DNA of 64,000 nucleotides from Akebia trifoliata (lineage: Eukaryota > Streptophyta > Magnoliopsida > Ranunculales > Lardizabalaceae). The stretch covers positions 10,539,974 to 10,603,973 of the forward strand of contig CM030716.1 in the NCBI GenBank assembly GCA_017979445.1, read 5' to 3'. Made by a program: the position numbers and the translations under genes. Numbering within the stretch: the stretch's first letter is position 1; each line of letters opens with the position of its first letter. Below are positions 33,490 to 46,662 of the stretch, piece by piece. The notes beneath the pieces were generated by a model. That model ran no database searches. It saw nothing but the letters and a program-made list of their open reading frames with translations, and had not been told where the DNA came from.

Positions 33490-36400
33490 TGTAAACACCC
33501 TATTTTTGCATCTACCTAATTTGACAATTCGTCACCTAATTGTTGTAGATTCCTAATGATGATCGTAGAATGTGCGAAGAAACTATAAGTTTGTAAAAGT
33601 TCTTCCTTCAATTCATCATAATTCTTTCATAGTCCCCGTGATTCCATCTTTCCCTATCTTAGCACGTTAAACGTATAAATTACACACGCTTAGGATTGCT
33701 ATACTTTAAACTTAATTTAGTAAATGCGTATGCTTAGGTTCGTCACACATTTTTGATGACGTAGAAACCTTGCAATGCTAGGAAAATGTAATAATCGAGA
33801 CTTAGAAATAATCACACTGAAAAACAAAAAAGCTACACAATGAAATTGACAAAAATCAATAAATTGATGAAAATACCCCTCACAGGTCCCATACCTCTGA
33901 AATATCTTGATAGTAGTTTCATTACTCTTGTAATATGATTTCGAATATAATGATATTAAAAGCAGTGAAAACGGAAAATTTTACGAAGAATTGCAAAAAT
34001 GATAAAAAATATCCTTTGACATTCGACTTTTACTTAGAAACCTCGATTCTTAGGCAAATGTGACTTCCAAAAATATTCACGTACATTAAAAAAATCCAGA
34101 AATCTTTACGTTTAGTGAAAACTAAAATTTTCATATAAAATGATATATTTTCTCATATAATGACACTCATGACACATAAAATGACGATTCCTGTCATGCG
34201 GAATGACATCCATTGATCACATAAAATGATAAAAGTCAGACCAAAATTTGAAAGATTAAAATATTAAACTAAAACTGACAATTAAAATCCAAAAACTTAA
34301 AAAAATTAAAATTAAAATTTGACCCATTAAAATCCTCAAGATATTTAGACCCTGAATCAACTAATCAAGTTATGTAAATCCAATCAATCATATTCCGTGA
34401 AATTCAAATCGAATCAATTAAACCAAATTTTGACCAATAAATTTTAAATATCACCAATAACATCAATAAAATTGTTGAATTAAACCTCAAATTAATTTTG
34501 AACATCAACCAATAAATAATCCAACCAATTAAACCAACCAAAGAATCAAAATCCATTATTTACTAATCCAATAAATAAATTTTGATCAATCAATAAAGTA
34601 AACCCTTAATTAACGTATTAAACCTTCAATTAAATTCAAAATCATTGACCAATCAACGAAAGGGACTTAGTAAAGAACGTTGCGAAATATACATGATCAT
34701 GTTCTCCATAGTTCGGTCAAAGCAAGTATATAAAATACAAAGAAAAAAAAAGACAGTTTGAAAAGTTAGGAAAATATAAAGAAAATAAGAAAATACAAAA
34801 GAAGAGAAGGAAATCTAGTCGAAAATATCCCCACTCATGGTTCGACTAGTTAAGAAGGAAAATGAATGAAAAAGATGACTAAGATCTAGAAGAAAAATTC
34901 TCATAGGATCACGTCCTTCATAGAAAAGAAAAAAAGAGAAGGTTAAAAAAAAGGAATTCGTTAAGATAAAAAAAGAAGATTTAAGAGAAGTTTTTTTTTT
35001 TGAAAAAAAGGGTTTAAATAAAGGAGGGGTTCAAATTGAACTAGGCATCCTCTTGACATCACAGCCCCTCACAATACCATCGAGATATTTCGTTTTACTT
35101 TTCTTTCCCTTTCTCATAACTCCTTTCGGCCTTCCTTCATCTCTTTCGAAAGCATCTTCTCTCACCAAACTCTCTCTCTCATTTTCCTTTCATAGTAGCC
35201 TCCATTAACACTACCCATGCCCCCTATAGTGGCCATGTTATACACTTCATAGTAGTCACTTCAAGCCTCTTTGATATAACTCGTTCGATTTATTTCAACA
35301 TTTTAATCTTTTTTTCGGACTATTACTATTTTAAGCATCCTTATACCATTACTTCTTTCATCAAAGGATCTCAGACCACTCATAATATTGGTCAACCATA
35401 TTGCAGCCACGATCTAATAAATCTGAAGGATACACAATAGTCACATTAACAAAATGTGGTATTTTATTTTTTATAATTTTTATTAACTCTTCATATTGAT
35501 AGGTTCAATGGAGCAATGCATCGATTTCATTGAAGAAGCTATTATACATATCATCATGTCAGAGGATCAAATTCAAGGTAATGAATTTTGATAGAGCATG
35601 AACACTTAGAAGTGAAAAAATTGTGTGGGTTACTATTTTTTATGAATCGCTAATCTTTGTTGTAGGTATAAGATAAAGTGTTCATGTCTTGAGAAATCAA
35701 AGCGAAAATAATCATGTTGTTCTCACTTTCCTCTTACTCTTTTATTTTGTTATTTTTTTCCTTTTTCCTTATCCTTCTCACATATACGTGATCCATCATA
35801 CGATCGTACCTAGTGGTTATGAAGGTTTCTTAACTCATTTTCTCGTAATTTTATTATTATTATTATTATTATTTTTTAAGAATTTGGTTGAACGATTTGA
35901 GTTGAATTTTTTAGTAGTGCCTATATGCGAACTTTCTCTTGTCAGGGCAATTGCATTCACCTGAGTAAGTATGATTTAAATTTCTTGAATCGCACAAACA
36001 AAGCAATGAATTGATTTTTATATGATGAGCCAACTCATTAATTTTTCAGAATATGTTTTTTTAGAAAATCAATTTTTCAAAAAAATAAACCATGGGTGTT
36101 AACTCTCTCGGGGCACATTAGCTTCTCTGATTTTTTTTTAAAATCTTGAGCCAACTCGTTAATCTTTAACTTGTTAAAATTTAACTAGAAGGATTTAAGA
36201 AAAAAGAAAGGATATGCATAGACGGGTCAATTCTTTTCTCTTTGGGTGTATTAAGTCGAGTTGATTCACTTTCCAGGCACATTGTGAAATCATTACAGTT
36301 AATTTATTATCAATTGGTGAGAAAATGATTAAATTGTATGTGTTATTTCATTGGATCAATTGGTATTTAGTATGCTGATTTTATTGATGCGGTCAAAGTA

Positions 36401-36905
36401 GCATTAAATCTCCCATTAAGCTTGATATCTTTGAATCGAATTGGAAACATTAAATCCCAAATCCTGCAATGACTATTTCTTGAACTTTTCGTAATTCGAT
36501 ACAAGTATATCTTAATTTAAATTTAATTATTCTATAATTGAATCGATTGAAAAGACATACCCTCCTCATAATACAACTTTTTCTTCAAGGATTCAAAGCC
36601 CATATGTTAAAATTTAATGGAAGTGATTATAAACCTTATTTTGACCTTAATACTCTTCTCTTGGCTTTAGGATTTTCTTGGATTGTAATAGGGACCAATC
36701 ACCACGATTGGTAGGTTTGGTGCCTAACACCTTCCAATCTTGTAATTCGACCCATGTACCACTATAGATTCATTTATAGTCATTTCATGATTTCTAGACT
36801 TAAATTAGGTGGTGACTCTTTTTTTTTTCATTTTCAAAGGCCTCCTAATCACGATATATCTTTTTATTTTTCAAGCAAAAAAGAAAAAGTGTTGAGGCAC
36901 TTTTA
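33490..36905 (+). mobile_element. 5' LTR of an Ogre-like gypsy element (~3.4 kb)
   Basis: Starts TGTAAACACCC and ends just before TGACGACTCCACTAGAGA, a good match to the TGGCGACTCC-type primer-binding region of Tat/Ogre elements. Long stretches run parallel to 46663-50660 (e.g. TTGTTGTAGATTC near 33540 and 46717; TAGTAA(A/G)T(A/G)(C/T)G(C/T)A(T/C)GCTTA near 33718 and 46891). A pyrimidine-rich tract lies near 35090-35220. LTRs this long are typical of the Tat lineage. The open frames inside are not genes. Confidence 0.7.
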
Positions 36906-36906
36906 G

Positions 36907-36925
36907 TGACGACTCCACTAGAGAT
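36907..36925 (+). other. Primer-binding region of the Ogre-like element
   Basis: TGACGACTCCACTAGAGA resembles the tRNA-Arg-type primer-binding stretch that follows the 5' LTR of plant Ogre/Tat elements. It marks the LTR/internal boundary. Confidence 0.6.
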
Positions 36926-36964
36926 TTTATGGTCAAATTTGACCTAATCCAAGACTATCCTTAG

Positions 36965-37034
36965 GTTGACTTTTACTTAAGTCAACCTGGTTGACTTTTA
37001 CTTAAGTCAACCTGGTTGACTTTTAGATGAGCCA
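36965..37034 (+). repeat. 25-bp tandem repeat, palindromic unit
   Basis: The unit GTTGACTTTTACTTAAGTC plus AACCTG is repeated twice with a third partial copy. Each unit contains the inverted pair GTTGACTT/AAGTCAAC. Just downstream of the primer-binding site. Confidence 0.85.
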
Positions 37035-37179
37035 GCCAAGTTGACTTAATGAGACATTTTAGACTATGTTAGATTTGGTCCTTCTTTTATGGGTATGTGT
37101 TTGATTATTAGACGATTATGTGGATACTTCTGTGATTGGATTTTTTGGCTTATGTGGTTGATCATTTTTTAAAAAGCAT

Positions 37180-37640
37180 CAGGTACTCCCCACCTTATTT
37201 TCACATACTACTAGCATGTTTAATTTATGATGCATTGCACGTTTGTATGTCCCTTATGGCCAACGTGATATTAGTACATGGTTTGATTTTCTCATGAGAT
37301 GCAATGCCATTTATGAAATCCATAACTCCAATTGCGTACTTATATGGTATCTAAAATTGGGGCATTAGTACCATTTGATCAAGTGACTCTAAAATGTATA
37401 TTAATGCACCCATGTTGGAGCGACCTGAGCCTTAGCCCTATTGTAAGTTATAAAATCGCATTTCCCAAATGCCAACTTAGTATTAATACGTGGTCGGTCT
37501 CCTTGTAGGATATTAAACTATTCACGAAAACTACAACCCTAGTCTCGTACCTATATAATATATCTAACCAAACCATTATATATTATATAATTAGGTATGC
37601 TCGAAAGGTATATATGTGCATTTAGACGAGGATAACCAAA
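37180..37640 (+). mobile_element. Leader of the Ogre-like element
   Basis: Non-coding; shares ordered phrases with the minus-strand block at 7990-8490, as described there. Lies between primer-binding site and the gag-like relic. Confidence 0.55.
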
Positions 37641-38029
37641 TAAATTGCATTGCATATGACAAACCTAGAGTTTAGGAGCCTTCCCATAGGTCATGACCCA
37701 AACTTACCATAAGTATTCCCAGGTTGTCTTCTAAAAAATAGGACTGTTCAAATGCTAAGACTAATACATGAAAATCTTGTCTTCAAGATAATCAAACAAT
37801 TTTTTTAGTTTAATTTAAGGCGATTATATCTTTAGGTGCACCTACCTAATGAAAAATCCATTCTAACTATGGAAATGATTCAAAATAACTCAATCTATTT
37901 CAATTCAACAATCATTATGGGTCAAGTCATTTGAAACGATATTCAAAACTAATTAAAATTTTTCTAAATTCGTATCTAGACCCATCTCAAATGATGAATT
38001 TAAAAAAAAAGATAAAAAAAGAAGAAAAT

Positions 38030-38920
38030 GGCCTTTAAAAAAATCTTAACTCATCTATATTTTCACTTGGACCTTGGAGAATTATTGAAATACCCTTCTT
38101 GTGTCATCTTAAGAGGCTAGCTATGGGCAACAACCCAATTAACCATTTGGTCAGAATAAGAGTCATAAGGATACATTCTGTAGAAAAGATAAATTTTGAA
38201 AACTTCATGTTAAGATGTGCTATTTACTTATATAAGTTTGAAGTAGATTGAAATATTTTGCATGCCATGGCTAAGCGTTGGAACCCCATACACTATATTT
38301 TTCATATTGGGTATATGCACTTGTATACTACTTTTGAGAAATATTGCGGGATCATGGGGATATTCACTTTAGGACCTCTAACTAATTCCTCGTGAAAGAT
38401 GGGTTATTATGATGACCTCAACACATGATTAGATATCTCAAAAGAACAAGCTAAGGTCCTAATCCATAATGAAAAATTGGATTTGATACTGTTATTTTGT
38501 CCTTAACATTCTCATAGCTATCATGTCAATATAAAACCAAAAGCTTTATGAGTCACTGAGGATTAACGATTGTGTTTAGGGATCCTAGCCGAATACATAT
38601 TGACCTTTAAAAGTGATGGTCAGACCATTCTAGAGTTTTTCATAGACATAACTTCTCAACTCTCAAGAAAAGCCAACCTCATGCCCTTCATTTTAGTTGA
38701 AACGTTCTCAGGTCTAGACACCATGAAAAATTGTGAGGGAGAAGGCTTCAAAGTAAGCCCCCACCTATTCTATATGTGATTTTATGATCGTCTCAAAATT
38801 GTGGACCTTACCTCAATCCTTGAGTATGGACTAGAACATTTCTCTAAAAGAAATCTAATGGTACGTCACAATTTAGTTAAGGCTTGGAGTAATTGATTGG
38901 ATTCACGTCTCGTCCATTAT
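38030..38920 (+). pseudogene. Relic of a transposon-type DUF7745/Gag-like protein
   Basis: Readable pieces across several stops: VDWNILHAMAKRWNPIHYIF-like (with a stop), FEKYCGIMGIFTLGPL, then an open frame at 38570-38779 with GILAEYILTFKSDGQTI, FILVETFSGLDTM and KVSPHLFYM. The order (a helical RWNP-F piece; a 'CxxMG' piece; an 'ILAETF' and 'G...QLLY' piece) is that of the DUF7745-type N-terminal ORF of plant Tat/Ogre elements. I recognise the pattern, not a close homologue. Function unknown; probably a Gag. Confidence 0.5.
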
Positions 38921-38999
38921 ATTGATTTGAAGTGCCCTTGGAAGATGAATGACTATTATGTACTATGTACCAAATGATCCTATTACTTTTGTTTAAACT

Positions 39000-40766
39000 A
39001 GATGAGTTATTTTTCTACCAACCTAACTTGATTCTAGAATAATATGAAGTGCTTATAGATTTCTGGTTATCCTAACATAAAGCCTTCTTCCCTCCTTAAC
39101 CGTTGATTGAAAATTTAATGCACATAATTGAAAAGACTTCAAACAAGTGTACCTTAAAGTATCCAAAAATATCATAAGAATTTAAGAAATTAGTCATTAG
39201 AACTAAGAGAAGCAAGTCTGATTGTTCTAGCAATCTTGATGACCAACAAAACAAAGCCAAACATTTATGTAAAAAAATAGTTTGAATTAGATATGTTGGA
39301 AATTGTTATTCATTAAAAGCATCATATTTTGTTTTTCATAAAATCACTTTCCCCTTTAATGATGAATTAATCATTACATGAATAGATTGTTTAATGGATT
39401 GATGCATATAAATCAACAACCTTAAGATTTATGAAATGCTATTAGATGAGAATAAAATTTAAAGAAGAGAGGTTAATACGTGTTAATGTTTCTTCTTAGA
39501 GTATCTTGTCACCCTTATCAATAAGATAGTTTGTTTATATAAGAAAGATTGAGTAAAAGATTTTATCATTTTAGAAATTCTTGTGAAGAAAGAATGATGT
39601 TCTTGGAGGATTATTTAAGAACCTACATAACATAGGTGTGCAAATTGAAATTGAAATTATCATTGAAGTTGAGTGACTTTATAGCCAATTCAAATGTATT
39701 GCATGAATAACGTAATTCATTGATTTAGAATTCGATGAAATATACGTATTGATTAATAAGAAATGGAGCATAGTATACTAATAAATTTTTTTTTTGGGGA
39801 AACATCATTGTATCGAACAAGAGTTATATGTCAAATATGTCTAGTTATTAATTTCGAAGATATATCATATGAGAAAGGACCTGCACAAATTGTAGATGAA
39901 TAAGAAGAGAAATATAGATCTTACATTATTCCTTTAGAAAAATTCTTTAGAACTTTTAGAAGAGATGATTGACACTTCAGAGAATTAAAATAAGTAGTTA
40001 TAGAAGATTATTATTAATGTAGAATAGGGGGAAAATTTATTTAATCATTCATTCAGATTTCAATTTGTTAAGAAATATAAAATTAAGGGAGAATAAAACC
40101 TTTGAAGTAGACATTTTTATCAACTTAAGTAACAATTTAAGATTTCATAAATTTTCTTTAAAGATTAAATATTTGTATGGAATTTGATTTGTAAAGGAGA
40201 AATCTATGCTTGTTCATATTTTGATTAAAGATTTTCAATTTATCAAAGAAATCTATGAAATCAGTCAAGGAAGTGAATTTGAGAGTTAAAATTTAATGAT
40301 TCGATTAGAATTCAATATTATGATTTTGAACTGTTAATGTTATAGGATTGCAATTAATTTATTAAAAAGATTGGATTAAAGATTGGTATAAATTTGAACA
40401 TTCTAATTGGGAAGAATCATAATGGTTGAAATTGTATTGATGAACTTGTGAAAATTAGAAGATATATAATGTTAAAGTAAAATGCTTGTTTATATGAGTC
40501 AATAAGTCTAAGTTAAGGATGTACTTGTAGAATTAGAGATATATTTATCTTTGATTTGAGTTGACTGGAAGAAATGTGTGATACAAGATTTATGTCCTCC
40601 CATAATGTTTATGATATAAGTTTTAAGAAAATATCACAATAAATATAATATGGAACAAGAAGTAAAAAATATTGAAATTCGATTTGGATATCAAATGTAA
40701 GGATTATTTGAAGAATAGAATTTGTTCATAAATTTTGAGGAAGAAATTCTCTTTAAGGGGGGAAGA
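39000..40766 (+). pseudogene. Decayed gypsy pol end with polypurine tract
   Basis: AT-rich and full of stops. The last 30 bp read like the chromovirus-type 3' end: AATTTTGAGGAAGAAATTC then TTTAAGGGGGGAAGA, a polypurine tract (40753-40766). Upstream, around 40600-40640, a VFHVSMLKKY-like piece may be present but is very degraded. Placed here mainly by the 3' signature. Confidence 0.45.
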
Positions 40767-42000
40767 TGTAATGACCTGAAAATTTATCATGTATCTCGAG
40801 ACTAGATTGTAAGTTATAATTCATTAAATTTTGAGTTTATTTGAACGACTTAAAACATTTGGATTTTGATTTATTAATATTTGGGGAAATTCATCATCGT
40901 CAATATATTTAAAAGGACTGAAAAACATATTTTAACTTGTAAATACACCTTAATAAAAGGTCGATCGAAAAATTTATCAAATTCTCGAGTTTTGTATCAA
41001 GTAGTTATCAAATAAGTAAACGATAAATTTAAAGACATAATTTGTGAAATCTGATTGCATCGTTAGTTTCGTATTGAAATATCACTCAAAATAGAATATA
41101 AGATTGTTCGAATCGGCATTCGAGAAGAGTAATTCCCGAAATGATGTTTATATCCCTACCTAAGTAAAAATACTAATACTTAAGTAAATTTTTTATTTTT
41201 CCTTCTTTTTTTCTAAACAACAAAAACTAGCATCAGATCCTTTTTACCTTGCAACTCAGATCTACTTCAAATGAGAGAGATCTAAGTTTTGTCATAAAAA
41301 AGAAAGACGTTCATGTTGTTAAGGGATACACGTGAACACAAAGAATCTCGTATTTCCTCGAAGAAAAGCTTTCGTGATCGATTGGAGGCGATCATCAACT
41401 CCGACCAATCATCGAAATTGACTTAAAGTAAAATGCCTTCCCTTTTACCTTTTAGTTATACAAAATTTTTAGAAAATCAATTTAAATTTGACATTTTTGA
41501 TATTTTTCAATTATCAATTACTTCATTAATTTTATGTATTTTGAAGAATCGATTTGAAATTGTTATTTGTTTCATATGATGACTTTATCAAATCATGATT
41601 TAATCATATCAATTTGTTTAGTGTTTCTTGTATATCTATGATTTAAATTGTATTTGTAGTGATTTTGGATGAATCTAATATAAAAATCAGATGAATATTG
41701 AAGAAAAATCATTTTCTGGTTCGTGTCTAGCGGTGGCATCGTTTTTGCTACTGACAGACATCAATTTCAGCCACCATCAACACTGTTTGCTCACTATATT
41801 TTCCAACTGTTATTCCAACCTTAGATTTCATTAAAATTTTTTCCTGTTTTAGATTTCATTAAGTAAATGTCTTCTTTAATTTTTTACTTTTTATTTACTT
41901 TAAGTTCTTTAATGAAATTAAGGTTTTACTCCCCATTTGAAAAATTTATGAATGATTTTAAAATTCAAATCTTATCGTATCAAAATTTGATTTTTGATTT
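40767..42000 (+). mobile_element. Start of a gypsy 3' LTR
   Basis: TGTAATGACCTGAAAATTTA directly follows the polypurine tract, as in plant chromovirus LTRs. Its 3' edge could not be set; the end given is only approximate. It lies inside the internal region of the Ogre-like element, so it is a nested insertion or a recombined part. Confidence 0.45.
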
Positions 42001-44780
42001 TAGGAACAAAACGTAAATTAAGACATTTTTGCTTGATTTTCAAAATTCGACATCATTATCATTCCTTTGAATGAAGCTATAAAAATGACATAGTATTTTC
42101 CATGTAATCTAAGGCTTCCATTTACAAAAAATCCATTTCTAATTTAAATAAGTTTGAAAATTCATATTTTTTTTTATACTTGACTAAATTTTCACAGTTG
42201 TCCCAACTTTTATGTCTTATGATTTTATCATATTTTTTCAAGTTTTCCTACTAAACCAAAATCATCGAATGAAATTAATTGATGCTCTCTCGAATGACTT
42301 TAGAAATGAAAATACTTTAATAGATATGTAAGAAATTAGATGATGGAGTAATAGATTAATTGATTGATAGATAAAAAGAACGTATGTTCTCGACTGATTG
42401 ATGGAACAATACCTTAAATCTTATGTAGTGGCATGTTATGTAAAACATGATAGATAAATAGTCGGATGTATATCTCACATTCTCAAAATCACGTGAGATA
42501 TGATAGATGGATGGATGGAGAGACAGATAGATGTCATTGGAAAGCAATATCGAATTTTACTTGTATTTTTTATAAAAAGAAACTAGTATATATTACAAAA
42601 CAAAAACTATTTTGTTTATGAGACGATATTTAAATGTTAGAAAAAAAAATATAAAATGAATTATTCTACAATTCTATGCATGAATTTTGAATTAAAATCA
42701 TATTAAATTTGAAACTAATTATCAAAATTGAAATAAAATAGATTTCATTGAAAATTATGAAACGAATTTAAAATTATAAGTTTCTAATATTTGAAACTCA
42801 GTTTTACGCGTCCCTATGACATTAAAATATTTTTTTAATTAATTATCTCGACGATTCAACTAAATAATCCAGTGACTAATTTCGAAGTCGTGGATATTTT
42901 TTTCTTCGGTGCCGAATCTTAATTCTTATCTAAAATACGTTTAAATCTCAATTAAGCACAATGTGCATGAACCCACTTTCAAACTCACTCGTCTCTATCC
43001 CGATTCCAATATCATAAGTATAATAAACATCAACTTATTTTCTATTTTATCATAATATAAAATTTTATATTATAATATTTAAACTAATACATTTGTTGTA
43101 TCACATATTCTAACACCTTTTAACTTATAATATTTTATTATATAATATATAATATAATATAATATAATAATATTTATTTTAATTTTAATTATATTTTACC
43201 CCTTTAACATTTCAAAATTTTTATATCTATCATTTTTTATAAATAATTACAATTAAACCCAATTTTGATAAAATAATTTATTTTAATATTTTAATAATTA
43301 AATAATATTATTATTTTTATATATTTTTCTTTTCTTCGTTATATCTATTACATTAGATTAATTCGAATTGTGTATCTCTGATTTTTGAAATTCTTCATCG
43401 ATATTTTTTATTGACCAAAACACCCCTTACGCCTTAAGTTTTTTTTTTCTTCATAAAATTGATATTTTTATAACTTATCATATTAAATTGGGATTTAAGC
43501 ATGCTGACAGTCTATATTATATTTTTAGATACTTTTGAATTCAATGGCAACGTCCGTTTAATTAAAAGAGCTTCTTATAAAATTTTGAGTTTTATCTACT
43601 TTAATTAAATGTTTTAATCCTTTGATAATAATTATGATAAGATTCTCTGAATTGTATATTTCATTTAATGAGTTTTCTTTCTAGAAATTGTTATTTTAGA
43701 TCGATACTATTATGATTTATATTTAATAATTTATTTATTTTTTAATAGGAAAATAGGTCAATATAGTTGACTTAATTCCTTGATATACACAAGAAATTTC
43801 AGGCGTTATAGAAGATGTCTTCAAGAGTAATCATTTGTCGATATGGATGTTACCTTGCATTAAAGGTATCACATATATTGGTGGAAATATTTAATTTTTA
43901 TCGACTTCATCAGAAATTACATATGCGGAGTTAAAAGTTCTTATTCTTTCAATCTGCAATATTCAACTACAATTTTCAATAAGATCAGTTATTAATTTAG
44001 ATAATGAAAAATTTTTAATTGATATTTTTATCAAGGAACTTGAAAATATATATTAAATTCTAATCAAAATTCCTAAATTATACAACATGAAAAATTTGTA
44101 ACGTATCAATCAAATTATGGTCAAGATGGGCCTAACTCATTGAATAAATATCAAAATACCGATATAAATTATAATGTTGCATATGTTACAACTTAATCTA
44201 ATGTTGTAACACAAAATGATTCCGATAGGGATGTAGATGGATTTGTTGATAACAAGACCAAGATCATGATTTACATCATTTTATTAAAATATTAATCTTG
44301 ATGTTGATCAATATCAATATCAAGATTTCAGATCAAGTTAAAAAAAAAGACAGCAACAAAGTAGAAGATGATTTTGGTATGCAAGAGGGGAATTGATTCA
44401 TATGCCAATTCACATAAGACGAGTATTGAATTATTATTCTATAGGTTCTCTTGCTTCATCATTTAATCGATCTCAATGACACAAGTTATGCTTTTGAATA
44501 ACATTAATTGTGGGATTATCATACTAATAGATTAATTTCTTGACATATATATAAGTCAAATAGTATTAGTAGGTTTAATGTTCACATGGAATTGATTTTA
44601 GAATAGTGTAAAATCTCACTATCATTCCATAGGATGATGTTGTTTGTGGAGCCAAATGGCCTTTATCTGGAGTAGGGTTATCGCTTTAAACTTAGAAATT
44701 GATATATTTTATAATGGAAAACCTAAGTGGGGTTTTGACCTACTCAACTTAGTTGTCGTTTTAATTTTTATCTGAATCAC
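42000..44780. other. Very AT-rich non-coding sequence
   Basis: No gene is visible. 43120-43330 is almost pure A/T (TATAATATAATATAATAATA...). 42470-42530 contains GATAGATGGATGGATGGA microsatellite units. 43800-44700 may be transposon relic but no domain could be read. Confidence 0.4.
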
Positions 44781-44783
44781 TTA

Positions 44784-45842
44784 GGGGGTGTTGGTTTAAT
44801 ACTGATTTCAACACTTAATGCTGAATGCAATTCAACTTCAGCAATCAGCACGTTTGTTTACTCCACATTGTCAGCACTTATTGCTGAAAAATAAGTGAAA
44901 AACATTAAGTGAAGTTGGATCACTTAATTTTTTTGCTGAAACGGTAAGCACCGATCTTTTTCAACACGAACAAATATGCCTTTATACTTGAAATGATATT
45001 ACCTTTTATGTCCTATGGATAATGATATAAGCACCCCACAAATTAATAAGACAACCCACACCAATATTATCTCTCTCCTATTTTCTCTCTCATCTACGTA
45101 TTTAAATAATATTAATTCAAATTAAAATATAATATTAATTCACATTAAAAAAATAATCTTAATTCAAATTAAATAATATTAATTTAAATTAAAAAATAAT
45201 ATTAATTTAAATTAAAAAATAATATTAATTCAAATTAAAAAGAGAGAAAATTTTGACTCTTAAAGGGTCAAAATTTTCTCTCTTCCACGCATTTAAATAA
45301 TGTTAAATATTTCGAAAAAATAAAAGAGGAGAGAAAAATTTCCTCATTCTTTTTTATTTTTATTTTTTTAGAATATTTAATATTTAATATTTAACAAAAT
45401 ATTTATATTTAATATTCTCTTTCTTCAATTTGAATTAATATTATTTTTTAATTTGAATTAATATTATTATTTTTAATTTGAACTAAAAAATTTTAAAATT
45501 TACTTTTTAAATGATGCGGAAGAGAAAATTTGTTCAACTAGGTTCCCAAGACGAATTTAATTAAATTTAGTATTTTTTTAATAAATAATTTTTATTTTTG
45601 AATTTTATTAATAATTTCCTCTTAAACATACAACTGTTGAAAATGGTAATATGGTCAATTTACCAGTTTTCACGATTAAGTAACAAACAAATTTATGTGA
45701 TTATAACGCTTAATTTGAATCAGTTCAGCACAATTCAGATCGGTAAACAGACAGCAATTTCAACACTTAAATTCAGCGCTTATACAGTTCCAACAATTAT
45801 AATCATTCAGCACTTATTTGTTCAGTTTAACAAACAGCGCTT
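44784..45842. mobile_element. Large foldback element with nested inverted repeats
   Basis: Left end GGGGGTGTTGGTTTAATAC and TCAGCACTTATTGCTGAA motifs are mirrored by TCAGCACTTATTTGTTCAG and AACAAACAGCGC at the right. Inside, AATATTAATTCAAATTAAA is repeated several times at 45110-45240 and its complement at 45420-45480. A perfect hairpin GAGAGAAAATTTTGAC/GTCAAAATTTTCTCTC lies at 45242-45282. No coding sequence beyond small frames; superfamily unclear (hAT-like ends), no clean target duplication. Confidence 0.5.
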
Positions 45843-45912
45843 TAGTATTGACATTCTTCATAGATCACTTTGTTAAAGAGTCATGATAATCTTACTTGAA
45901 AAAATGTGCTCG

Positions 45913-46023
45913 GTTTGTACGCGGTTGACGTGGCAAGTACATATAATCATAAATCTTTTTCTTCATGATACAAAGAAAAATATTTATGGTTCTATGCACT
46001 TGTCACATCAATCGCGTAGAAAC
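45913..46023. mobile_element. Short MITE
   Basis: GTTTGTACGCGGTTGACGTG at the left mirrors the right arm ending CATCAATCGCGTAGAAAC; the inner arms ATAATCATAAATCTTTTTC and AAAAATATTTATGGTTCTAT also pair. 111 bp. Its arms resemble those of the MITE at 25847-26010. Confidence 0.7.
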
Positions 46024-46662
46024 TGCGTATGTTTTTTTTGTGTCATTTTATCATTAGTCTTTGTTTAATTAATTTCATAGTCAAAGAGAAAAATCTATAT
46101 TTTCTTCCTTTTTATACTTTATGGGGGCATGTCCAATATATCCAAGAGGGAATTGGGCTTGTAACCCTAAAGTGTACCTTTTAACAAATTGGCAAAGGTG
46201 AAATACAAATAATTGATTTCTAAAAAATCAAAAATATAATTTCTTTTATTCACTGAGTCTAGTGAGACAGAGTCCAGGTTGACTTATGCTCAATTCTGTA
46301 GCAAACAACTTAATGGTTTTTGGAAATCAACTAGCATGGACTAGGGTTGGCAACGATCCGTTATTGACCTAGTATTTAATGATGAAATTCAAATAGATTT
46401 TCATCAAAGTTTCAAATTCATAAAAAAAAAATACAACAAGCACATACTTCTAGTAAAGGCTTGTTTGTAATCTTGATTTGCTCTTTTTACAAAAAATAAA
46501 GTATAGGTAATTTTTCTTAAAATTTTCTATAAATTCTTCTATTTTCCAAAATCCCCAAAAACTAAGTTTCTAATTTTACCTTTGTTCAATCTATTGGTAA
46601 CCATCTTAGGATGGAAGGGATAAGGTGTCTAACGTTTTCCTTGGCCCACAATAGAATCTCTT

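Noticed and set aside
35689..35964. 91-codon hydrophobic open frame
   Set aside because: Inside the 5' LTR of the Ogre-like element; composition reflects T-rich sequence.
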